Shown piece after piece: positions 51,025 through 59,978 of a stretch of 64,000 bases of DNA (the stretch's first letter is position 1; each line of letters starts with the position of its first letter). The DNA comes from Streptomyces djakartensis. Lineage in GTDB: Bacteria > Actinomycetota > Actinomycetes > Streptomycetales > Streptomycetaceae. A program made the position numbers and the translations under genes. The stretch lies in assembly GCF_014651075.1 (NCBI RefSeq), contig NZ_BMWE01000011.1, positions 62,001 through 126,000 of the forward strand. Direction: 5' to 3'. The notes beneath the pieces were generated by a model. That model made no database searches and was not told where the DNA came from. It saw only the letters and a program-made list of their open reading frames with translations.

Positions 51025-52137
51025 CTACGCCTGCCCGGGTGACCGCGGCGGGCTGACCGTCGTGCGCGGCGAGCGCCGCTGAGACGAGGTGCGCACGATC
51101 AGCTCCGTCGGTATCACCTGCTCGACCGGGTGGTCCGATTCCACTCCCTCGATGGCGTCGATCAGGAGCTGGACCACCGCCGTGCCGATGCGGCGCGGCT
51201 TCAGGGAGAGCGTGGTGATCGGCGGCTCGGTGTTGGCGTACACGGTGGACTCGCTGCAGCAGACCAGCAGCAGGTCGTCGGGGACGCGGAGGCCGTAGCG
51301 GCGGGCGGCGGCGAGCAGGTCGGTGCCGTTGGGGTCGAACAGCCCGTAGACCGCGTCGGGCCGGTCGGGGCGGGCGAGGAGCCGGTCGGCGGCGACGGCG
51401 CCCGCGCACGGATCGTGCGCGGGGTAGGCCTCGTACACCGGGTCCTGCCCCACGCGCTCGCACCACCGCAGGTAGGCAGTGGTGGACAGGTGGGTGTACG
51501 TGTCCGTCGTGGTGCCGGTCAGCAGGCCGATGCGGCGGGCGCCGGCGTCGGCCAGGTGGTCGAGGATGCCGAGGACTGCGGCCTCGTGGTCGTTGTCGAC
51601 CCAGGCCGTGACCGGCAGCGAGCCGGCCGGGCGGCCGTCGGAGACGACCGGCAGGCCCTGGCGGACGAGCTCGCTGACGACCGGGTCCTGGTCGGAGGGG
51701 TCGATGACGACCGTGCCGTCCAGGGCGACGTTCGACCACACGTCGTGGCGGGAGGTCGCGGGCAGGATGACCAGGGCATAGCCGCGGGCCAGTGCGGCTG
51801 AGGTGGCGGCTCGCGCCATCTCGGCGAAGTACGCGAACTCGGTGAAGGTGAAAGGTTCATCCCCGTACGTGGTCACGGTCAGGCCGATGAGTCCCGACTT
51901 GCCGGTACGCAGTGTCCGGGCGGCGGCCGAGGGGCGATAGCCCAGCCGGTCGGCGACCTCGCGGACATGGCGCCGGGTGGCGTCCGGGAGCCGGCCCTTT
52001 CCGTTGAGGGCGTCGGAGACGGTCGTGATGGAGACTCCGGCGGCGGCGGCCACGTCTCTGATACCCGCCCTACCCGGCCGGCTGCCTCTCCGTGAGGTTT
52101 CCGCGCGGCTCACCTGGTGCTTCCCTGCTGCTGTCAT
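51025..52137 (-). CDS. LacI-family transcriptional regulator
   Basis: A 370-residue LacI/GalR regulator: helix-turn-helix IRDVAAAAGVSITTVSDALNGKG (about 25-47) with the hinge helix PSAAARTLRTGKSG, and a periplasmic-binding-protein-like sensor domain. ATG 52137 (MTAAGKHQVS) has no strong ribosome-binding site. Its target and sugar-like ligand are not evident; an imperfect palindrome 96 bases upstream may be its own operator. Confidence 0.9.
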   Translation of the reverse strand: MTAAGKHQVSRAETSRRGSRPGRAGIRDVAAAAGVSITTVSDALNGKGRLPDATRRHVREVADRLGYRPSAAARTLRTGKSGLIGLTVTTYGDEPFTFTEFAYFAEMARAATSAALARGYALVILPATSRHDVWSNVALDGTVVIDPSDQDPVVSELVRQGLPVVSDGRPAGSLPVTAWVDNDHEAAVLGILDHLADAGARRIGLLTGTTTDTYTHLSTTAYLRWCERVGQDPVYEAYPAHDPCAGAVAADRLLARPDRPDAVYGLFDPNGTDLLAAARRYGLRVPDDLLLVCCSESTVYANTEPPITTLSLKPRRIGTAVVQLLIDAIEGVESDHPVEQVIPTELIVRTSSQRRSPRTTVSPPRSPGQA

Positions 52138-52569
52138 GGCGAGCCGATAGTAGGGCTCATGAGGTGGGGTAGTGCGGACGCATATGCACGCGTTGACAGG
52201 CACGTTTCTGCATGATCATTTAACCCCAATTGCTTTGGAAACCAAGGGGGTTGAGCGCTCCCATGGCAGTACGTGACGTGGTGACGCATGCGCGCCTGCC
52301 GAGGGGGTGATGTTGCGAAGAGGTCTCAACTCACCTGCACGGGGGACGCGCGCCACGGAGTGCACCACCGGCGCGTAGATATATGTGCAGCGCGCCCCCG
52401 CATTCGTACGCCTTCGTACAGCGATGCCCCTGATGCCGCTGGGAAGTGGGAGGCCGGCACTCGCCGCCCCCGTTCCGGCTATACGCAGCGGCGCCGAATC
52501 CTCATAAGGTGAGGAGTATTGGATGTCGGCGGCGGTCATGGGCCGCCGGTCTTCGCGAGGAGGACTGCG
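52138..52569. other. Intergenic region LacI / hisC
   Basis: This 432-base divergent region holds a short imperfect palindrome CTTTGG-AAA-CCAAGG (52233-52247) that could be a LacI-type operator. I see no gene and no certain promoter; GAGGAG at 52556 is the hisC ribosome-binding site. Confidence 0.4.
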
Positions 52570-53649
52570 GTGAGCGAGACGAGCCCGAAGCTGCGCGCCG
52601 AGCTGGAGGGTATCCCCACCTACAAGCCGGGCAAGCCGGCGGCGGCCGGCGGGCCGGTGGCCTACAAGCTGTCCTCCAACGAGAACCCCTACCCGCCGCT
52701 GCCGGGCGTGATGGAGGCCGTGACGGCGGCGGCCTGCAACTTCAACCGCTACCCGGACATGGCCTGCACGGCGCTGATGGACGAGCTGTCCGAGCGGTTC
52801 GGCGTACCCCTCGCCCACCTGGCCACCGGCACGGGTTCGGTCGGTGTCGCCCAGCAGCTGATCCAGGCCACCGCCGGCCCCGGCGACGAGGTGATCTACG
52901 CCTGGCGGTCCTTCGAGGCGTACCCGATCATCACGCAGATCAGCGGCGCGACATCGGTGCAGGTGCCGCTGACGTCGGGTGATGTGCACGACCTGGACGC
53001 AATGGCCGACGCGATCACCGACCGGACCCGGCTGATCTTCGTCTGCAACCCCAACAACCCGACCGGGACGGTCGTGCGGCGGGCGGAGCTGGAGCGCTTC
53101 CTCGACCGGGTGCCACGCGACGTGCTGGTGGTGCTGGACGAGGCCTACCGCGAGTTCATCCGGGACCCCGAGGTGCCGGACGGTGTGGAGCTCTACCGGG
53201 ACCGGCCCAACGTCTGTGTCCTGCGCACCTTCTCCAAGGCGTACGGCCTCGCCGGTCTGCGCGTGGGGTTCGCCATCGCCCACGAACCGGTGGCCGCGGC
53301 GCTGCGCAAGACGGCTGTGCCGTTCGGGGTGAGCCAGCTCGCGCAGGAAGCGGCGATCGCCTCGCTGCGTGCCGAGGACGAACTGTTCGGCCGGGTCGGC
53401 TCGCTGGTGTGCGAGCGCACGCGGGTGGTCGACGCGCTGCGCGCCCAGGGCTGGACGGTGCCCGAGACCCAGGCCAACTTCGTGTGGCTGCGGCTGGGGG
53501 AGCGCACGGTCGCCTTCGCCCAGGCGTGCGAGCAGGCGGGCGTGGTGATCCGGCCCTTCCCGGGTGAGGGTGTGCGGGTGACGGTCGGGGAGGCCGAGGC
53601 GAACGACATCCTGCTGAAGGTGGCGGAGGGGTTCCCCAGGGACCTGTAG
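52570..53649 (+). CDS. hisC: Histidinol-phosphate aminotransferase
   Basis: A 359-residue fold-type I aminotransferase of the HisC group: NENPYPPLPGVMEAV near the start, CNPNNPTGTVVRRAEL in the middle and the PLP lysine in TFSKAYGLAGLRVGF. It transaminates histidinol phosphate; this isolated copy, away from a his operon, may be a second paralogue with broader specificity for aromatic amino acids. GTG 52570 follows GAGGAGG. A hairpin follows the gene. Confidence 0.92.
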   Translation: MSETSPKLRAELEGIPTYKPGKPAAAGGPVAYKLSSNENPYPPLPGVMEAVTAAACNFNRYPDMACTALMDELSERFGVPLAHLATGTGSVGVAQQLIQATAGPGDEVIYAWRSFEAYPIITQISGATSVQVPLTSGDVHDLDAMADAITDRTRLIFVCNPNNPTGTVVRRAELERFLDRVPRDVLVVLDEAYREFIRDPEVPDGVELYRDRPNVCVLRTFSKAYGLAGLRVGFAIAHEPVAAALRKTAVPFGVSQLAQEAAIASLRAEDELFGRVGSLVCERTRVVDALRAQGWTVPETQANFVWLRLGERTVAFAQACEQAGVVIRPFPGEGVRVTVGEAEANDILLKVAEGFPRDL

Positions 53650-53658
53650 AGGTCTGCG

Positions 53659-53700
53659 GTCCTGGGTCGCCGTCGAGGCTCCGTCGAGGCGGCCCAGGAC
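53659..53700 (+). terminator. Terminator after hisC
   Basis: 13-bp stem with one T.G wobble (53659-53671 with 53688-53700) and a 16-base loop. Confidence 0.7.
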
Positions 53701-53781
53701 GTCGTGCACGTGGCTGGGTGAAAGGGTGCTCTGTCTCACAGGGCCCCCCTCCACGACTCGAAAACGCGTGCTGCATAATGG

Positions 53782-53807
53782 CTTGTGAATGTGAACGCTT
53801 TCACAAG
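53782..53807. promoter_or_regulatory. Rex operator upstream of cydABCD
   Basis: Contains the Rex operator TGTGAACGCTTTCACA (53790-53805). It is nested with an 8-bp inverted repeat CTTGTGAA / TTCACAAG (53782-53789 with 53800-53807). Rex senses the NADH/NAD ratio and represses cydABCD of Streptomyces when oxygen is sufficient. A CATAAT hexamer (53774-53779) upstream may be the -10, so Rex would block the start region. Confidence 0.88.
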
Positions 53808-53827
53808 CGTATGTAAGGAGCGGCGAC

Positions 53828-55336
53828 GTGGACCTGGCTTTGGCGCCGGAGACCCTGGCGCGATGGCAGTTCGGCATCACCACCGTCTACCACTTTCTGT
53901 TCGTCCCCCTGACGATCTCACTGGCCGCGCTCACGGCCGGTCTGCAGACCGCCTGGGTGCGGACGGAGAAGGAGAAGTACCTCCGGGCCACCAAGTTCTG
54001 GGGCAAGCTCTTCCTGATCAACATCGCGATGGGCGTGGTCACCGGCATCGTGCAGGAGTTCCAGTTCGGCATGAACTGGTCCGACTACTCGCGCTTCGTC
54101 GGTGACGTCTTCGGCGCGCCGCTCGCCTTCGAGGCCCTGATCGCCTTCTTCTTCGAGTCCACCTTCATCGGCCTGTGGATCTTCGGCTGGGACAAGCTGC
54201 CGAAGAAGATCCACCTGGCCTGCATCTGGACGGTCTCGATCGGCACGATCCTGTCGGCCTACTTCATCCTCGCGGCCAACTCCTGGATGCAGCACCCGGT
54301 CGGCTACCGGATCAACGAGGCCAAGGGACGGGCCGAGCTCACCGACTTCTGGCTGGTGCTGACCCAGAACACCGCGCTCGCCCAGGTCTTCCACACGCTC
54401 ACCGCGGCCTTCCTGACCGGCGGCGCCTTCATGGTCGGCATCGCCGCCTTCCACCTGGTCCGCAGGAAGCACGTCCCCGTGATGAAGACCTCGCTGCGGC
54501 TGGGCCTGGTCACGGTCGTGGTCGGCGGTCTGCTCACCGCGATCAGCGGTGACGTCCTCGGCAAGATCATGTACCAGCAGCAGCCGATGAAGATGGCCGC
54601 GGCCGAGGCGCTGTGGGACGGAGAGCAGCCGGCACCCTTCTCGATCTTCGCGGTCGGCGACGTCGACAAGGGCCACAACAAGGTCGCCATCGAGGTCCCG
54701 GGTCTGCTGTCCTTCCTCGCCAAGGACGACTTCACCTCGTACGTTCCCGGCATCAACGACGTCAACAAGGCCGAACAGGAGAAGTACGGCCCCGGCGACT
54801 ACCGGCCCAACATCCCGGTGGCCTACTGGGGCTTCCGCTGGATGATCGGCTTCGGCATGACCTCGTTCGCCCTCGGCCTGGCCGGGCTGTGGCTCACCCG
54901 CAAGAAGTTCATGCTGCCTCAGCATCTGCGGGTGGGTGAGGACGAGGTGCCGCATCTCGTGCTGCTGCCGAAGAAGGCACTCGGCCCGACCCTGACCAAG
55001 TGGTACTGGCGCATGGCGATCCTCACCCTGGGCTTCCCGCTGATCGCCAGCTCCTGGGGATGGATCTTCACCGAGATGGGCCGCCAGCCCTGGGTCGTCT
55101 ACGGCCTGTTCCAGACGCGTGACGCGGTCTCCCCCGGTGTCTCCCAGGCCGAGGTCCTCACCTCCATGATCGTCTTCACCACGCTGTACGCGATTCTCGC
55201 CGTCGTCGAGGTCAAGCTGCTGGTCAAGTACGTCAAGGCGGGCCCGCCCGAGCTCACTGAGGCCGACCTCAACCCGCCCACGAAGATCGGTGGCGACCCT
55301 CGTGACGCCGACAAGCCGATGGCCTTCTCGTACTAG
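53828..55336 (+). CDS. cydA: Cytochrome bd oxidase subunit I
   Basis: A 502-residue membrane protein, the heme-bearing subunit of the cytochrome bd quinol oxidase. The N-terminus has ARWQFGITTVYHFLFVPLTI with the axial His for heme b595 near residue 20, GRQPWVVYGLFQTRDAVSP is near the C-terminus, and the ligand-bearing helices lie between. The periplasmic Q-loop is short, as in actinobacteria. GTG 53828 follows AAGGAG. It serves respiration at low oxygen under Rex control. Confidence 0.97.
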   Translation: MDLALAPETLARWQFGITTVYHFLFVPLTISLAALTAGLQTAWVRTEKEKYLRATKFWGKLFLINIAMGVVTGIVQEFQFGMNWSDYSRFVGDVFGAPLAFEALIAFFFESTFIGLWIFGWDKLPKKIHLACIWTVSIGTILSAYFILAANSWMQHPVGYRINEAKGRAELTDFWLVLTQNTALAQVFHTLTAAFLTGGAFMVGIAAFHLVRRKHVPVMKTSLRLGLVTVVVGGLLTAISGDVLGKIMYQQQPMKMAAAEALWDGEQPAPFSIFAVGDVDKGHNKVAIEVPGLLSFLAKDDFTSYVPGINDVNKAEQEKYGPGDYRPNIPVAYWGFRWMIGFGMTSFALGLAGLWLTRKKFMLPQHLRVGEDEVPHLVLLPKKALGPTLTKWYWRMAILTLGFPLIASSWGWIFTEMGRQPWVVYGLFQTRDAVSPGVSQAEVLTSMIVFTTLYAILAVVEVKLLVKYVKAGPPELTEADLNPPTKIGGDPRDADKPMAFSY

Positions 55337-55356
55337 GCCGAGGGAGCTGCACAGTC

Positions 55357-56361
55357 ATGGAACTGCACGACGTCTGGTTCGTTCTGATCGCCGTCCTGTG
55401 GACCGGCTACTTCTTCCTGGAGGGCTTCGACTTCGGGGTCGGTGTGCTCACGAAGCTGCTGGCCCGCGACCGGCCGGAGAAGCGGGTGCTGATCAACACC
55501 ATCGGTCCCGTCTGGGACGGCAACGAGGTGTGGCTGCTGACGGCGGGCGGTGCCACCTTCGCCGCCTTCCCCGAGTGGTACGCCACGCTCTTCTCCGGCT
55601 TCTACCTGCCGCTCCTGCTCATCCTGGTCTGTCTGATCGTCCGGGGTGTGGCCTTCGAGTACCGCGTGAAGCGGCCCGAGGAGAGCTGGCAGCGCAACTG
55701 GGAGACCGCGATCTTCTGGACCTCGCTGCTCCCCGCGTTCCTGTGGGGGGTGGCCTTCGGCAACATCGTGCGGGGCGTGAAGATCGACCAGGACTTCAAC
55801 TACGCGGGCGGCGTCCTGGATCTGCTCAACCCGTACGCCCTGCTGGGCGGCCTGGTCACGCTGGCGCTGTTCACCTTCCACGGGACGGTGTTCGTCGGGC
55901 TCAAGACCGTCGGGGAGATCCGGGAGCGGGCTCGGAAGCTGGCGCTGCGCGTCGGTGCGGTGACCGCCCTGCTGGCCCTCGCCTTCCTGCTGTGGACACA
56001 GGCCGACCGGGGCGACGGTGCCTCCCTCGTCGCGCTGGCCGCGGCCGTGGCATCGCTCGCCATGGCCCTGGTCGCGGCCCGGGCCGGGCGTGAGGGCTGG
56101 GCGTTCGCGCTGTCGGGGCTCACCATCGTGGCCACGGTGGCGATGCTCTTCCTGACGCTGTTCCCGAACGTCATGCCGTCGACCCTGAACCCGGACTGGA
56201 GCCTGACGGTCACCAACGCGTCCTCCAGCCCGTACACGCTGAAGATCATGACGTGGTGTGCGGTGATCGCCACCCCGGTGGTGCTGGTCTACCAGGGCTG
56301 GACGTACTGGGTGTTCCGCAAGCGAATCGGTACCCAGCACATCGCCGAGCCCGCGCACTGA
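55357..56361 (+). CDS. cydB: Cytochrome bd oxidase subunit II
   Basis: A 334-residue polytopic subunit II that partners CydA (MELHDVWFVLIAVLWTGYFFLEGFDFG, GPVWDGNEVWLLTAGGATFAAFP, quoted in parts). It stabilises the oxidase and helps bind heme d. ATG 55357 follows GAGGGAGC. The gene ends 12 bases before the preferred cydCD start. Confidence 0.97.
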   Translation: MELHDVWFVLIAVLWTGYFFLEGFDFGVGVLTKLLARDRPEKRVLINTIGPVWDGNEVWLLTAGGATFAAFPEWYATLFSGFYLPLLLILVCLIVRGVAFEYRVKRPEESWQRNWETAIFWTSLLPAFLWGVAFGNIVRGVKIDQDFNYAGGVLDLLNPYALLGGLVTLALFTFHGTVFVGLKTVGEIRERARKLALRVGAVTALLALAFLLWTQADRGDGASLVALAAAVASLAMALVAARAGREGWAFALSGLTIVATVAMLFLTLFPNVMPSTLNPDWSLTVTNASSSPYTLKIMTWCAVIATPVVLVYQGWTYWVFRKRIGTQHIAEPAH

Positions 56362-56366
56362 GGTGT

Positions 56367-56380
56367 GTTTCACGTGAAAC
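56367..56380. other. parS: parS centromere site (exact) at the cydCD start
   Basis: Exact GTTTCACGTGAAAC that overlaps the start codon of cydCD (GTG 56374) and lies between it and the GAGG ribosome-binding sequence (56360-56363). Confidence 0.93.
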
Positions 56381-59300
56381 CGATCGATCCGCGCCTGCTC
56401 CGCTACGCCCGTGCCACCCGGGGCTTCCTGGTGGCGGTCGTCGCCCTGGGTGCCGTCGGGGCGGGGCTGGTCATCGCGCAGGCGATGCTCGTCGCCGAAG
56501 TGGTGGTCGGCGCGTTCCAGCGCCGCATGCCGGTGGCCGACCTAGGCGCTCCCCTGCTGCTGCTGGCCGCCGTCGCGGCCGGCCGTGCGCTGGTCGGCTG
56601 GCTCACCGAGCTGGCGGCGCACCGGGCGAGCGCGGCGGTGAAGTCCGAACTGCGGGGGCGGCTGCTGGAGCGCTCCGCTCAGCTGGGCCCGGGCCGGCTG
56701 AGCGGGCAGCGGACCGGTTCGCTGGTCGCCCTGGCCACCCGGGGCGTCGACGCCCTCGACGACTACTTCTCGCGGTACCTGCCGCAGTTGGGTCTCGCGG
56801 TGGTCGTGCCGGTGGCCGTACTGGCCCGGATCGTCACCGAGGACTGGGTCTCCGCAGCCATCATCGTCGGCACCCTGCCGCTCATCCCGGTCTTCATGGT
56901 GCTGATCGGCTGGGCCACCCAGTCCCGGATGGACCGGCAGTGGCGGCTGCTCTCCCGGCTCTCCGGTCATTTCCTGGACGTCGTCGCGGGGCTGCCGACG
57001 CTCAAGGTCTTCGGGCGGGCCAAGGCGCAGGCCGAGTCGATCCGGCGGATCACCGGCGAGTACCGGCGGGCGACCATGCGGACGCTGCGGATCGCCTTCA
57101 TCTCCTCCTTCGCGCTGGAGCTGCTCGCGACGATCTCGGTGGCGCTGGTCGCCGTGACGATCGGGATGCGGCTGGTGCACGGGGAGATGGACCTGTACAT
57201 CGGCCTGGTCATCCTGATCCTGGCACCGGAGGCGTACCTGCCGCTGCGGCAGGTGGGGGCGCAGTACCACGCTGCGGCGGAGGGCCTCGCGGCGGCCGAG
57301 GAGATCTTCGGTGTCCTGGAGACGCCGGTGCCGGCCTCCGGCACCGAGGTCGTGCCGGAGGGTGCGCTGGCCTTCGAGAGCGTGACCGTGCGGTACCCGG
57401 GGCGGTCGGCGGACGCCGTGGCCGACGTGTCCTTCAGTGTCGAGCCCGGGGAGACGGTCGCGCTGGTCGGGCCGAGCGGCGCCGGCAAGTCGACGCTGCT
57501 GCAGGTCCTGCTCGGGTTCGTGCGGCCGGCCGACGGACGGGTGACGGCCGGGGGAGTCGACCTCGAGGACGCCGACCTGGAGCAGTGGCGCTCCCGGGTC
57601 GCGTGGGTGCCGCAGCGGCCGCATCTGTACGCCGGGACGATTACCGAGAACGTACGCCTGGCGCGACCCGAGGCCACCGATGACGCCGTACGGCGGGCAC
57701 TGCGGGACGCCGGGGCGCTGGAGTTCGTGGACGCGTTGCCCGAGGGCCTGGACACCGTGCTCGGCGAGAACGGGGCCGGGCTGTCCGCCGGGCAGCGACA
57801 GCGGCTCGCGCTGGCCCGGGCCTTCCTCGCGGACCGGCCGGTGCTGTTGCTGGACGAGCCGACGGCCGCGCTGGACGGAGCCACCGAGGCCGAGGTCGTG
57901 GCGGCGGTGCGGCGGCTGGCGGCCGGGCGGACGGTACTGCTGGTGGTGCACCGGCCGGCGCTGCTGGCGGTGGCCGACCGGGTGGTGCGGCTGGCGGAGC
58001 CCGCACCCGCGGCCGTGCCCGCGGCGCGCTCTGCCGGCCAGGTGGCCGCGACGCGCTCAGCCGAGGTCGCCCCGACCGCTGCCGCCGTATCCTTCGAGCG
58101 GCCTCCCATGGGTGGCGCTCTGGCCCGGGTCCGAGCCATGTCCGGCCCTCGGCGCGGGCGGCTCGGGCTCGCGCTGCTCCTCGGGAGTCTCGCGCTCGGG
58201 AGCGCCGTCGGGCTGATGGCCACCTCCGGGTGGCTGATCTCACGGGCCTCGCAGCAGCCGCCCGTGCTGTATCTGATGATGGCCGTGACGGCGACGCGGG
58301 CGTTCGGGATCGGGCGTGCCGTCTTCCGGTACGCCGAGCGGCTCGTCTCGCACGACGCGGTGCTGCGGATGCTCGCGGACACCAGGGTCGCGGTGTTCCG
58401 CAGGCTGGAGCGGCTGGCGCCCGCCGGGCTGCGCCGGTCCCGCAGGGGCGATCTGCTCTCCCGGCTGGTCGCGGACATGGACGCGCTGCAGGACTACTGG
58501 CTGCGGTGGCTGCTGCCGGCCGGCGCGGCGGTCGTCGTGTCGGCCGCGTCCGTCGGCTTCACGGCGTGGCTGCTGCCCGAGGCCGGGGCGGTGCTCGCGG
58601 CCGGGCTGCTGGCCGCGGGGGCGGGCGTGCCGCTGATCACGGGCGCCGTCGCCCGGCGGGCCGAGCACAGGCTGGCGCCCGCCCGTGGGGTGCTCGCGAC
58701 ACGGGTGGCCGATCTGCTCACCGGTACCGCGGAGCTGGCTGTCGCCGGTGCCCTGCCCGCGCGGACCGCCCATGCGCGCGAGGCCGACGGGGCGCTCACC
58801 CGGATCGCCTCGCGCGCCGCGACCGCCACGGCACTCGGCGACGGGCTCACCGCGCTGATCTCAGGGCTGACCGTCACGGCCGCCGCCCTGGTCGGTGCGC
58901 AGGCGGTCGCCGACGGGCGGCTGGACGGAGTGGCCATGGCCGTCGTGGTCCTCACCCCGCTGGCCGCCTTCGAGGCCGTGCTCGGGCTGCCGCTGGCCGT
59001 GCAGTACCGGCAGCGGGTGCGACGGAGCGCCGAGCGGGTGTACGAAGTGCTGGACGCCCCGGAGCCGGTGCGGGAGCCGGAACGGCCCAGGCAGGCGCCC
59101 GCGTCGCCGTTCCCGCTCATCCTGAAGGGGCTGGCCGCGCGGTATGCCGGACAGGACCGGGACGCGCTCGCCGGGCTGGACCTGACCCTCGAGGAGGGCA
59201 GCCGGGTCGCCGTGGTCGGGCCCTCCGGTTCCGGCAAGACGACGCTGGCGCAGGTGCTGCTGCGCTTCCTCGACGCGGACGCGGGTTCGTACGCGCTGGC

Positions 59301-59859
59301 CGGGGTGGACGCGTACGCGGTGCAGGGGGACGACGTACGGAGGCTCGTCGGGTTGTGCGCGCAGGACGCGCACCTCTTCGACAGCTCGTTGCGCGAGAAC
59401 CTGCTGCTCGCCAGGAAGGACGCCACGGAGGACCAACTGCGTGCCGCGCTCGGCCGGGCCCGGTTGCTGGACTGGGCCGACAGCCTTCCGGACGGGCTCG
59501 ACACGCTCGTCGGCGAGCACGGGGCTCGGCTGTCCGGGGGGCAGCGGCAGCGGCTGGCGCTGGCCCGGGCACTGCTCGCCGACTTCCCCGTCCTGGTGCT
59601 GGACGAGCCCGCTGAGCACCTCGACCTGCCGACCGCGGACGCACTCACCGCCGACCTGCTGGCCGCGACCGAGGGGCGTACAACCCTGCTCATCACGCAC
59701 CGGCTGGCGGGCCTGGAGGCGGTGGACGAGGTGATCGTGCTGGAGCAGGGGCGTGTGGTGCAGCGCGGGGCTTACGACCGACTGGTGGCGGTTGAAGGGC
59801 CGTTGCGGGAGATGGCGGCGCGGGAGGCGGCGTCCGAGGAGCCGGTGGGAGCGCGGTAG
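56374..59859 (+). CDS. cydCD: Cytochrome bd assembly ABC transporter, CydD-CydC fusion
   Basis: A 1161-residue fusion of the two half-transporters that export cysteine/glutathione for cytochrome bd assembly. First half: six helices, then ATPase with GPSGAGKST, LSAGQRQRL and LLLDEPTAAL. Second half, from about residue 590: six helices, then GPSGSGKTT, LSGGQRQRL and LVLDEPAEHL. The fused form is typical of Streptomyces. GTG 56374 (MKPIDPRLL) is preferred because GAGG lies ten bases upstream; GTG 56365 (MFHVKPIDPRLL) would have only one base between. The parS site covers the start. Confidence 0.95.
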   Translation: MKPIDPRLLRYARATRGFLVAVVALGAVGAGLVIAQAMLVAEVVVGAFQRRMPVADLGAPLLLLAAVAAGRALVGWLTELAAHRASAAVKSELRGRLLERSAQLGPGRLSGQRTGSLVALATRGVDALDDYFSRYLPQLGLAVVVPVAVLARIVTEDWVSAAIIVGTLPLIPVFMVLIGWATQSRMDRQWRLLSRLSGHFLDVVAGLPTLKVFGRAKAQAESIRRITGEYRRATMRTLRIAFISSFALELLATISVALVAVTIGMRLVHGEMDLYIGLVILILAPEAYLPLRQVGAQYHAAAEGLAAAEEIFGVLETPVPASGTEVVPEGALAFESVTVRYPGRSADAVADVSFSVEPGETVALVGPSGAGKSTLLQVLLGFVRPADGRVTAGGVDLEDADLEQWRSRVAWVPQRPHLYAGTITENVRLARPEATDDAVRRALRDAGALEFVDALPEGLDTVLGENGAGLSAGQRQRLALARAFLADRPVLLLDEPTAALDGATEAEVVAAVRRLAAGRTVLLVVHRPALLAVADRVVRLAEPAPAAVPAARSAGQVAATRSAEVAPTAAAVSFERPPMGGALARVRAMSGPRRGRLGLALLLGSLALGSAVGLMATSGWLISRASQQPPVLYLMMAVTATRAFGIGRAVFRYAERLVSHDAVLRMLADTRVAVFRRLERLAPAGLRRSRRGDLLSRLVADMDALQDYWLRWLLPAGAAVVVSAASVGFTAWLLPEAGAVLAAGLLAAGAGVPLITGAVARRAEHRLAPARGVLATRVADLLTGTAELAVAGALPARTAHAREADGALTRIASRAATATALGDGLTALISGLTVTAAALVGAQAVADGRLDGVAMAVVVLTPLAAFEAVLGLPLAVQYRQRVRRSAERVYEVLDAPEPVREPERPRQAPASPFPLILKGLAARYAGQDRDALAGLDLTLEEGSRVAVVGPSGSGKTTLAQVLLRFLDADAGSYALAGVDAYAVQGDDVRRLVGLCAQDAHLFDSSLRENLLLARKDATEDQLRAALGRARLLDWADSLPDGLDTLVGEHGARLSGGQRQRLALARALLADFPVLVLDEPAEHLDLPTADALTADLLAATEGRTTLLITHRLAGLEAVDEVIVLEQGRVVQRGAYDRLVAVEGPLREMAAREAASEEPVGAR

Positions 59860-59978
59860 CGGCCCGAAGCACCCGTGCCGGGCCGGGCGGACCGCGCTGC
59901 CCCATTCGGAGCAGCCCGTCCCCCACCCGTACGACGTGAACAGGACCGGTACCCCGAGGCCGGGCGACGATCGCTGGC

